Positions 47,601 through 57,985 of a stretch of 64,000 nucleotides of DNA are shown here, piece by piece. The stretch spans positions 37,355,977 to 37,419,976 of the forward strand of contig JAAONU010000014.1 of NCBI GenBank assembly GCA_012932295.1, in the 5' to 3' direction. Below the pieces are notes generated by a model. That model was given only the letters and a program-made list of their open reading frames with translations, was not told the origin of the DNA and made no database searches. The stretch comes from Cyclina sinensis (lineage: Eukaryota > Mollusca > Bivalvia > Venerida > Veneridae). The translations under genes were made by a program, and so were the position numbers. The stretch's first letter is position 1. Every line of letters starts with the position of its first letter.

Positions 47601-49364
47601 GAGAATATCTTGTCATATTAAAATAGTATAAATGTTATTTTTCTATTATTCTCACTGAGCCTGGAAATGTTAAGAAGGGCAGTTAACATTATGTTTCACT
47701 CTTTGAAAATGTATCCCAACAAATTCAAATAAATACAAAGAAAAACATGACACTGCACAGGATAATCTTGATAGCTTTCATCCTTCCCCCACCAAATACC
47801 TGTCTATCAGAATGATTTGTTGTTTAATACACCTGTTAGCAAGATGACATAACTCCCCTCCTTCTTACCCCAGGGCTGATCCATTCATGGTCTCTGGGAG
47901 CTTGGCAAAGCCTCTTCAGGAGGAAATGATTACATCATGTTAAATGTTTGATACTCTGTTGACAGTTTTAGCCCCTTGGCAAACATGGCTACATGATATT
48001 ACCAAACATATCAATTGATGATCTTAGAAGAAGAAAGAGGCTTGTTTGTTTGTGTTGAGATAGAGAGAATTAGAAGTAAATTGATATTGTAAAACTAAAG
48101 ATAAAGATAAATATTTATATTTAGACAGACCAGTGGGTGGTTGGAATGGAGACTTTACAGAATTGATATAGATTAAGAATTTGAAATGCATGTCAGTGAA
48201 GGATGAGGTTGATGATTAAATAAAAACTTGGATTTTTGAAACTTGTATTTGGATTATTACCAACAGTTATTGGGAATTAGAAATTGGGAAGTGGTGTAAT
48301 GCAGGGTGTAGTTTTGAGACCCATCAAGTTTAGTGGATTAAAAGTTAACATTTTAATAACAAAAAATTGAAAAGGATAATTCTTAGAAGAATGACTGCTG
48401 AAACATACACTGAAAATGGTAAAGTATTTTTTAATTTCAAGTTTATGTTTAGAAATGGCACTCAATTTCATCAGCTATAAAACATACATGGTTTATGCTC
48501 TATTTAAAAACTACTGACCATGGTAATAATTTAATTTGGGTGCTTAACTTTGTATTCTTGTACTTTTTTCCATGCATCTGGTCTCTTTTTATGCCTTTGA
48601 AGGTGTACGTGCATATGAAAATCACACTGTTTCTCTATCCATCCATCTGTCTGTCTATCCATGTGTCCATCCTTCAATTTTTTCATGTCCAGTAACTTTG
48701 GCATGCATTAAAGGATTTTCATATAATATGGCACAAGTGTTCTGCTCACCAAGACGATATGTCATGTGCAACACCCGCATCCCTATCTCAAATGTCATTG
48801 TCCAACTTTAGAGTGCACTCTCTCATGTTGGGGCTGTAACTCTTTTATGCATTGAAGGATTTTAAAATAACACGGCACAGGTATTCAGCAAATCAATACG
48901 ACATGTGGCATGCAAAACCCATGTAAAACCCATGTCCCAAGCTCAAATGTCAAGGTAACACTTTAGAATAAATGAGATGGGACTGACTTGAAACTTTAAA
49001 TATAGATAGAAGGTGACAAGAAATGTAACTGCCTGGTCCTATTTTTTTAATTATCTCCCTTTATTTAATTTTTTTATGAATACTTGTCTACAGCATTTAA
49101 TATATAAAAGCTGCCAAAGATATTAAATTTAAAACTTAAAGTAGAGATAGGTACCCATTTACCCAGTGTTAAAGTTCACATATTCTTACTTTTCATCACT
49201 GTATGTTATTGCTCAGGGCTTCATTCGGAGGCCTGTAATGTTCATGCATCAGTCATCAGAGACATTACCTATCACTGTACTTCTGGTAGCTTTAAATTTG
49301 CTCATAATCTACCGGTACCCATTTATTCACATACAATGTCTGCATCTGTTTTCCTCTCTTCTAG
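44643..49364 (+). other. Intron (phase 1), 4.7 kb
   Basis: GT-AG intron from GTATGA at 44643 to the acceptor TTCCTCTCTTCTAG ending at 49364. It contains a 15-bp direct repeat (CATGATGTAACAGAA, about 45414-45443) and the degenerate tandem-unit element at 48585-48975. Other frames inside it (45474-45779, 45826-46029) lack splice context. Confidence 0.65.
48585..48975 (+). mobile_element. Degenerate tandem-unit element (144-bp units)
   Basis: The head TTTTTATGCCTTTGAAGGTG is followed by a CCATCTGTCTGTC-type simple tract. Two units are anchored by GCATTRAAGGATTTT at 48705 and 48849 (144 bp apart). The second ends with TGTCAAGGTAACACTTTA, a decayed TCAAGGTCAC-type end. It has the same architecture as the elements at 22801, 38761 and 52365 but a different unit sequence. 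Confidence 0.6.
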
Positions 49365-49472
49365 ACTCAGAAGGCCGTGGTGGTAGCAACCGTTTATCAT
49401 GGTTTCTGTCAAATGACCAAGAGCAAATCTACAACTACCCTAAACAACTCCTCCTTATCCCATACAGTGAAG
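49365..49472 (+). CDS. Coding exon 2 (108 bp, symmetric phase 1-1)
   Basis: A strong pyrimidine tract and CTAG acceptor precede 49365, and the donor GAAG|GTTTGA follows 49472. The open frame agrees exactly with the phase of both neighbours (G|AC gives Asp at the 5' junction; the final G joins GA of exon 3 to give Gly). It encodes 36 residues, beginning DSEGRGGSNRLSWFLSND and continuing with QEQIYNYPKQLLLIPYSE. Aromatic and hydrophobic residues (W, F, Y, LLLI) make it more ordered-looking than exons 1 and 3, so it may be a short binding motif. Because both ends are phase 1 it can be skipped without a frameshift. Not recognised as a known domain. Confidence 0.65.
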
Positions 49473-49648
49473 GTTTGAGTCTCTTTAACCTCTGTTGATG
49501 TTGTGAAAGCTTGCTGGTCTTCTTAAAGATCTCTTTTTGGCTTGTGATAGAATTTTTTTTTTGTAGTTCCAGTTTTGGAAATTTATTGTTGTCAGGAATT
49601 TTATTCAGCTGAAGTTTTGTTGCAGCGGCTGTTTTCTGCCTTTTGTTT

Positions 49649-49692
49649 GACTCTTAGGGAGTCCTTTTTTGACTCTTACGGAGTCCTTTTTT
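49649..49692. repeat. Two tandem 22-bp hairpin units
   Basis: GACTCTTAGGGAGTC plus a T-run, then GACTCTTACGGAGTC plus a T-run. Each unit is a 5-bp-arm inverted repeat (GACTC...GAGTC) followed by six T, 177 bp after exon 2. The look is terminator-like, but in this nuclear intron it is most likely a small local duplication. Confidence 0.7.
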
Positions 49693-52364
49693 GTCCTAGA
49701 GTAGATGATTGAAAGTTCAGATGTTTCAGTTCTTTATCATATTTCTGCTGAATCCGTTCTTACATTAGGTACAACATTTAGATATAAAAATATCTGAAAA
49801 CATGTTATAAGATTATAAACAACTGTGGTTGTTAAAATCACATATTGTATTAATTAAAATGAAAATTTAAAATTCAATTTTAATCATAGTTACTTCATTT
49901 TCATTACAGTATTTGTGTGATTTATGGAAGGAGCAGATTTATCACTTATCTTTTTATTTATCGCTCTGATATGATTTATAGTTTTTGGATACCCTGATAA
50001 TGTTAAACATAGTAAAAACATTAAGTATTCCCACAAACAAAAATTGTTGATCAACTGTCCAGATGAAATGATTGTTTATGTTTGTTTAACCAATCAGCTG
50101 TGAGAAACATATTATATACATACACATGATAGATCTGTATCACAAAGAAAACAGAAAACATGAAAGCTATTTTCTGTTAGGAGATAATGTAATCTGGACA
50201 GGGGATGTCTTTCTTTCTCTGTTATCAAGTCTTATTCATTTAAGAAAGCTTATCTGAAAAGTAAATTGAAATTGATAAATAAAAGAAAACTGTTTTTGAT
50301 TTTTCATATTACCTATATGCTTTGTCATGATGAGGGTCTGTGCAATGAAATGAAAGTATTAACATTCTGGAATCATTATTTTAAAAATATATGTCACAAT
50401 GAAAGGTTGTTATAATGTTTTGACTCGATAGGTAGCAGTACACGTCAGTTGTTGAATTTACCAATTTCTCAACTTAGGGGAATCACACACTTGTGACAAT
50501 CCCTTTTAAAACAAACATTTTTGACCATTAGCATAACTGCCAGAGTTATTATTTAAGGAAACTGTAATAACATATAACACCATTGTTTTCATTCCATGTC
50601 AATAAATCTCCTCTTCCCTCAGAACATTTACCTCTTTATAACCCTTCACCATAACAAAATGTTATATCCATCTATCTAACCCACAATGATTGATGACTTC
50701 TGGTATAATATCTCAGAAATGTATCAAGCAAATTCTTAGGGGTATTCTTCATGTAACTGGTCATGAACAATTGTTATGTGGAACACTTGTTTCTTTGGCT
50801 TGAACATGTTCTTTAAGATTTAACCTGTTCTCGAACTTAGTAATTTTGTTAAAACTTGTATTTTTTTAAGGATTATTAGTTAGATTTAAATTAGATTTAC
50901 TTATTCTTGGATAAGTAACACTATTTATTCTCTAGATACAGGCTAGGAAACCAAATACAGTTGCAGAAGTTTTTGTGTGTTTTTAAAAAATTGTAATACA
51001 TCATTTCAGTAAAATTTATTTAATACTTGCTTGCTTAGAAGTTGATTAGAACAAGAATAGAAGGAATATTGAAAAATTGACAAGACCAAGCTTTTGTTAG
51101 AAACATGCACAGCAAACTTGGTTAGAAACATGTTTATTGCAGTGATCTAGCAAGTCAAAGCCATTTAATTTTTTATTATTACAGTACTTTGCTAAATTAG
51201 GAAACTTAGTACATTTAAAAATATGAAAGTTTGCAAAAAAAGTTTTGGTGATGCTAGGTTTTATGTGCATGTTACTACATCACAGAATGTGCGAAGGCAT
51301 TTTATCTTAAATTTCCATTAGGGGGTTATTATTAATTTGCATGGAATCATAAAGATGATTTCTTGCCTTACTGAAATTACTACCGTAGTTAATGGTTGTA
51401 ATGATACTTCAGGGAACTTCTCAAAATATGCTACAGTCAGTTTTCTGAAATGTTCACAACTTTGCTTCTTTGCTTTGCAGTTGCAAGTGATATGCTGATA
51501 TATTATACTGAAATATGTGTGGGGATTGATGCAGAAACGTTTGTTCAGTTTTAAATTAGTTGATGTATGTATGTATCAGCCATAAATTATGCAAGTCCCA
51601 CAAGATGGAATATTTATGTATGTGAAGTTTAGGCGCATCTATACCTTTAGGTTTGTTGCTTGTCATATGAAAGAAATCATATCTATTGAGGATGTTACAT
51701 CAGTAAGTGACCTTGACCTTTAAAATGTGCTTTTAAATCAATACTTATCTTTCAGAGGTTGTTGTTAACTCAATCAAAAATTATTTGTCTTGTGAGAAAA
51801 ATAGATAAATCTTCCTGTAGATTAGGGAGTTAACTTATTTTATGTATGTTCAGGTACCATAAAAATGATAGTAGTAGCTAATTGGTGTCAAATTGGTATA
51901 AACATAGCATAAAGCTGGAATTTCCTTGGCAACAAGCGCTAGCTTATGTTGTAATTAGTGCCGTATAATTCCCCAATTAGTGGAGTCATTGACTCTTGGC
52001 AGAAATAAAACAACTAGTTTGAAAGTTGTTCTGTAAAATATAAATAAAAAATTCAGTTATACACTTTTTGGCTTTTATTTTTAAGGCAAGTAGGTCAGTA
52101 AACTAAAGGTCATATAGTAATTCTTCAATAAATCATTTTCTCATTAAGCTTTTATGTCCTGTTGAAATGAGTTACTCCAGAACAAGTGCAAAAGTTATGG
52201 TTCTTGACTGTTTAATGTCAGAAGGAAGTCTTACACTAATTGTTCCATCAAGACACTTTTTGAAAAGCCTATCTTGCTTCTCTTTGTTGCTTCAGGAATT
52301 TGGTCAAGTATTTTCATTGAACTGATCCTGAGAAGTTATAATACTACAAAGCCTTCCAGTTTTT

Positions 52365-52950
52365 ATACCCCCGCACAACGAAGTTGTGGAAGGTATACTT
52401 GAATCAGCTTGTCCGTCCGGCTGTCTGTCGGTTTTTCCTTGTCCGCCCAATAACTTAAGAATCCTTTGACCCACATTAATCTTACTTGGTCTGGAGATTG
52501 GTCATGGGCAGTTGATGACCCCTATTGATTTTGAGGTCACTGGGTCAAAGGTCAAGGTCACAGGGGCCTTGACTACAAAAAACTTGTCAGCCCAAAAACT
52601 TAAGAATCCTTTGACCCTCAGTCTTCATATTTGGTGTGGAGGTTGGTCATGACCAGTAGATGACCCCTATTTATTTTGAGGTCAGTGGGTCAAAGGTCAC
52701 AGGAGCCTTGACTAAAAAAGCTTGTCCGTCCAATAATTTAAGAATCCTTTGACCCTCAGTCCTAGGTCACTGGGTCAAAGGTCAAGGTCACGGGGGCTTT
52801 GACTACCAAAAACTGGCTTACTACCTCCAGATTTGGCAGGGAGGTTGTCCATGACCTCTAAATGACCCATGTTGATTCTGACAAAGCACTATGCGGGCTA
52901 TGCAGGGGGGGGTGGCGGTATTCTTGCCATGACAGTGGCAGTTCTAGTTC
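52365..52950 (+). mobile_element. ATACCCCCGC... element with ~145-bp tandem units
   Basis: It starts ATACCCCCGCACAACGAAGT with a local fold-back (CAACGAAGTTG, then GGTAT). A GTCCGTCCGGCTGTCTGTCG head follows. Units are anchored by AAGAATCCTTTGACCC at 52457, 52602 and 52740 (spacings 145 and 138). TCAAGGTCA occurs at 52552 and 52782, with TCAAAGGTCA at 52690. The end is GGCGGTATTCTTGCCATGAC, then AGTGGCAGTTCTAGTT. The 3' inverted match to the left end is imperfect. No protein or tRNA-like part is seen. Confidence 0.75.
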
Positions 52951-55153
52951 AAACAAAACAAAAATTGTCTAAACATAAGACAGGAAGTGTGGTTTTATTG
53001 GTATTGATGTTTGCGTCTGGCATCTAAAAAATGAAAAAAGAAAAAGAAAAAATATTTTCAACTCAGATTATATGGCAGGACAAAAATACACTCAGTGACA
53101 TATAGTCAATAAAAGAGCAATTCTCCACAAAATTCTGGAACAGCACCATTTTCAAATTAATTCATTGTTGCTTATCAAATAAGGAGGAGACAAAATTGTT
53201 TTCAGATTTTGATTTTATCTTTTAGGTAAGGAAAAAGGACTGAGGTTTAATAAATTAAGAACTGGAGTGCAACTGGTTCTGAAGAATAGCAGGAAAATGG
53301 TGACATTATGATCAGAACTAATAGATGCTTGATCAAATCAAGTGTGGACAACAATCTTTTGGGTGATCAAGATCGTGTCATTTTTACTTGATGTACAGTT
53401 ATTGAACATGATTAAAAGGATGTAAGCAAATCAAATTTACCACGAATCTGGCAAGCTGGCAAGCCTCAATATGGTCATTGGTGATTGTCACAATTCGAGA
53501 AAATTTGATTTAATACTTCTCTTAGGGGATTTGAATGTTCCAAGTGGACTGTGTGAGTGATTTCATTTGCAAAATGTAGATCTTCGGTGTAATTGAATTT
53601 GCTCAGTCTATTGTACAGTTCCAAGTTTACTGGTTATTTCATCAGTCAATTTTTGATATTTTCTTCTATCTAAAGCAGCCCAGTGATTGAATAAATCTGT
53701 ATGTCTTATGTGTCAGATTAGATTTGTAAGAAGTACTTCTAAAAATACAGGCCAGAAAACTCAAGTGTCTTTTAAATAGATACAACATGTTTGCCCATGA
53801 CACCATGGTCTGACAGTGAAAACTTCTTGCATTTATGCCATGTTTCATATATATTCCATAGATTGAAAGCTTTAGCTATGAATAGCAATTACATAGTCCT
53901 CTGCAGATGCAGAAATTAATGAGACATTTACCTTTCTTTATCTCCTTGGCAACAAGCAAAACATGCTAAACAGATTTCGGTATGTTCTGTCAAGGAAATC
54001 ACAGAAAGTGGTATGAATTTTGGATTCTTTACTCAATTAAATGGTTTCACAATCTTGGTACTTACCAAATTCTGTAAACTGCTGATAGGAGCAACAATTT
54101 ATTATTTTAATGCCCAGTTATAGGGCACAATGTGAGCTCTACCTCTCCCATTAGCTTTTCATCTTTCATTCAGTATTGATATCAGTTTCCTTAAGGAACA
54201 TAAGACATACAGCCCTTGTATATATTTCAGTAATTGAAACAGTTTGCAATTTCCATTGCTTCAGATCTTGAATCTCTTATGTCACTATTTTATGATACAT
54301 AGAGAATTAAAAAAGAAATTGAAGAGGCTGGAGTTGTCAAGTTTGGAGATTATGCAATCATCCTTATGTCAGTGAAAAAGACTTGCACCTGCAGATACAT
54401 TAGTCATAGTTAATAAATGTTTGCTTTGGATGGAGGCATGCTTCTGGTAAAATTAATTGATTGATTTTAATGAAACTGTACAGTTTACCTACATAATTGA
54501 TGTAATAACATAACATATCATTAAAGATATTTTCATTTCCTCAATTACTTTTCAGCTGTCATATGATGTTATTATTTGTTTCAAAACAAAAAAAGCAGAA
54601 GTTTGCCTTTCTCAGTATGTACTTTTCAGAAAAGAAGTACAGTTTACATGATGACTGCCGTCTACCCCCTCAACCACTGCTCGGTCTTCTCATGAATTGA
54701 TATTTAATTAGTTACTGAAATTAATTAAGCAAGTTTGTGTTTAACTCTATGCAAAAAAATGCCTTCATTGTTATTAATACTGTTCAAAAGCAGAATGTTA
54801 AAATTGAATATTTTTTTTTGTAAAGTTTATTTCTTAACAATCCAACTACAACAATGAGTAGCAATCTGATGAAAAGTTATGTGAAGGAGACAGACTTCTT
54901 GGTGATATTCGGGATTTTTGCAAGGAATTCTGGTTTTCTCTTTTTGCCAATTTACCTCATGTGTTTCCTAAGGTTGTTCACTGAGTAGTCCATCAGAAAG
55001 CGTTTCAGAATTTTTCTTCCTACCAAGACAAGATGACTGGAAACTTTGGTGAATTTGTGGTTATGTTATTCTTCAGTTTTATTGTAGAAGATCTTACTAC
55101 ATCTAAAGATATGTCATTTTGATTGAATAATATTGAAGCGACTAGATTTGACC

Positions 55154-55396
55154 TTAACCCTTTACTCCATAGATACGTGTTTTAACGCATATGCGACCAA
55201 TGCAGATCCAGATCAGCCTGCACATCCATGCAGTCTGATCAGGATCTCCACTGTTCGCTTATATCTCCATAAAAGTATTTCTGACTGAAAAGCGAACAGT
55301 GGAGATCCTGATCAGACTGCACGGATGTGCAGGCTGATCTGGATCTGCATTGGTCGCATATGCGTTAAAACACGTATCTATGGAGTAAAGGGTTAA
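55154..55396. mobile_element. TTAA-bounded fold-back MITE (107-bp arms)
   Basis: 243 bp, almost wholly palindromic. Left arm 55154-55260 and right arm 55290-55396 pair at 106 of 107 positions by eye (one A/G difference in CACATCCRTGCAG), separated by a 29-bp loop. The ends read TTAACCCTTTACTCCATAG and its complement, with TTAA at both termini. A TTAA target and CCCTTT-type tips suggest a piggyBac-mobilised MITE. Near-identity of the arms implies a recent insertion or arm homogenisation. It lies in sense in an intron, so its RNA would form a long perfect hairpin. Confidence 0.85.
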
Positions 55397-56512
55397 CATA
55401 ATTTTGTTCTGTTTTTTCTTAATAACAAGCACTATATTCTACAGAAATGGCAGATATTCATTTTTTCAGCACTTATATTGATATTGATAGCATTGTAACA
55501 GCCACATTAATTATCCCTTTGCTAAAAAAGTAATTGTGTTTGTCCTTTGGACAATCATTCTGTCGGGGTAAACAAGTTATATATATCTGAGGCATGCATC
55601 CTTTGCGTAAATCTGTCACAGGTACCAAGATTTATACCATTTCACTTCCCTGGTTGTTGCAGACCACTAAACATGTCCTGAACCACCAAACATGTCCCGC
55701 AAGTGCGTACAAATTCTTGATGCAGCACTGATTCTGAATTGTTGGATTTGGTTTCTTCTTACAGTATTATACTGTCAATTGATTGAATGGTTCTACAACT
55801 TTATTTTCATCATTTGTAATAAATAGTTACATTTTACAGAGTTTATCGAGAACACATATCCTGCTAGCTTCAATTTCATATCAGAGTTTTCTGTTTCATT
55901 AAATTGTCTCAGCAGGGAAAACACTTTAAATGATATATGAAGCATTTTCAGAAACTAATATACTTCCCTCCCTCTAAGTTTGAATAATGAATTTGCAACT
56001 TACACTTGATAATAACATTTTTAAAATCCAAGTTTACATAATAACATACTTTTGATAATGAGAAAAGAAGTCTGCACACTTTCTTCGGAATTTAGTTCAT
56101 TACCGAAGAATCAGATCTGTTTGTCAGGACTTAAAGGAACAGTTTTAGAACAAAAAGCTGTAGAACACAAACAGCTTTAGAACAAGGAGATTTCTCTAGA
56201 GCAGGGAAAGGTAGAGCAACCTGAAAAGAAATCTTAGAATCTGTTGAAAAGAGTATATGTACAATGTATATATAAATGACTGTAATAATTAGTTGATATT
56301 ACTATAGGTACATAGTACATTTTTGGATGACCAAATGGTTCTTAAAGCTAGATTGAGTGGTATTGTCAAAACAGGTACCTCAGTTTCCACTCTAATAATG
56401 TTGGATAAAATGATAGGATACAGCTGGCTTTCTAAAAGCCATGACCCATTATTACATCTGCACATCTGGTGGTGCCAAAAAATGAAATACTAATTATATA
56501 ATAGCCAGCATG

Positions 56513-56652
56513 GTAGACTTTCACCAGCAGATAAAACACTGTAGACTTTTACTAACAGATAAAACATGGTAGACTTCCACTACCAGATAAAGCACTGTAG
56601 ACTTTCACCACCAGATAAAACACTGTAGACTATCACTACCAGATAAAACTGA
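56513..56652. repeat. 28-bp minisatellite (5 copies)
   Basis: Units GTAGACTTTCACCACCAGAT followed by AAAACACT start at 56513, 56541, 56569, 56597 and 56625, an exact 28-bp period with scattered substitutions. Confidence 0.9.
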
Positions 56653-57628
56653 TGTAATGTATATTTGTTGAACATTTTGGATAATAAAAAGAAAATTATG
56701 AAAGACAGTATATTTTGAAAATCTCTTTTATTACATACCTTAGATAAAGAGAACAATTTTTATCACCACAGCAATAGTGTAGTAATAGTGTTTGGAATTA
56801 AAATTACCTAAATTAAGGGGAAATAAAATCCATCGTTATTAAATGAAACATGCATCTTATCGTGGTTTATCTACATATTTTTACAATCTAATTGTAATAA
56901 AATGGTTCCGAAATTGAAAGTTTCTCTGAAACAGATGATTTCTCTGTCTGTCAGAGGCTTATGTTATCATCTCAGAGAAGTGTTTTATTCTGCTTTATGG
57001 TATCAGCAGATCTAGGGTGCACTTTTACATAGTTGTTGCAAATGACAAAATTAAGGATTCCTCACTAACGTTATCAATAATGGATATATCATAATATGTA
57101 GAGTTTGATATAATTTGCCAGCTGTTTATTACTGATTATAACCTGAAAACAATGTTTACATTGAAAAAATATGGCAGCAAGTCATTATATCTGATGAAAA
57201 AAGATAGATATGTATAATAAAAATTATATAAGTATCTGACTTTTTCTGACATGAACATAATTGAAATTGAATCTTTTGAATGACTTCATCAGGTTCTTAT
57301 GCTGTGTCTGTGTAATGAGAAAATAGTACATTGTATTTGATACACAGCCATAATTATGTGTATTACTGTTAGCTAAGACAATCTGATTTTGTGTAATGAT
57401 GCATGTCAATATATATCATGTGACATTGACTTTAAAAAATGTGTTGTTTTTTTTTTTTTGTGGTACTTTTCATATAATGCATGCACAGAAAAGTAAAATA
57501 ATACTATCAGTTTAAAAAAAATGAAAAATGTTAATCAATTATATAATGTAGCTAATACTTTATGTTTCACATTGTCCGTACGTTATGTGTTGCTCATGAT
57601 AAATGTTGTGTTGTGTTTATGTTGTCAG

Positions 57629-57985
57629 GAATAACTACTGGAAACGAGTACATGAGCACACCAATAACTCCTCTGATGGACAAACAGTCCAATGCGAAGG
57701 TACCGGCACACAAAAAGGTCAAAGCCCGTACTCTTTCTGCAACTTCGTCTAATGGACGCTTGTATAGTTATGTGAGTGGTTCGGATGGCGATGAGGATGA
57801 ACATGAAACTTCGTCTTCAGGTAACCGGAAAAGACGCCATTGGCGGAAAGGGTCACCTCATAGTACGATTTCATCATCCAATGAGATGGATACTTACAGG
57901 ATGCGAAATGACCAAGTTTCCCATCTATCATTGTCTGAAGATTCTGATACAGAGAATGCTACGTCGTCACGATACTCTGAGACAG
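57629..57985 (+). CDS. Coding exon 3, Ser/Asp/Arg-rich region of the same protein
   Basis: Acceptor GTTGTCAG ends at 57628; donor GACAG|GTAATG after 57985. The length is 357 bp and phase 1-1, in frame with exon 2 (and with exon 1 if exon 2 is skipped). It encodes 119 residues, 110-228 from the 44423 start. In order it shows GNEYMSTPITPLMDK, a Lys-rich stretch AHKKVKAR, SGSDGDEDEHE, a basic NLS-like NRKRRHWRKG (about 175-184) and the acidic phospho-type cluster SLSEDSDTE. Composition (Ser, Asp, Arg, few hydrophobics) indicates a disordered, heavily phosphorylatable segment. Retaining the downstream intron would end translation at 58006-58008. The next exon lies beyond the window or was not recognised. 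Family unknown; a large cytoskeletal or signalling scaffold is only a guess. Confidence 0.75.

Larger units (their letters stand above)
49473..57628 (+). other. Intron (phase 1), 8.2 kb
   Basis: GT-AG intron between exons 2 and 3. The acceptor is TGTTTATGTTGTCAG ending at 57628. It contains tandem hairpin units (49649-49692), a tandem-unit element (52365-52950), a TTAA hairpin MITE (55154-55396) and a 28-bp minisatellite (56513-56652). The rest is featureless AT-rich DNA. Confidence 0.65.
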
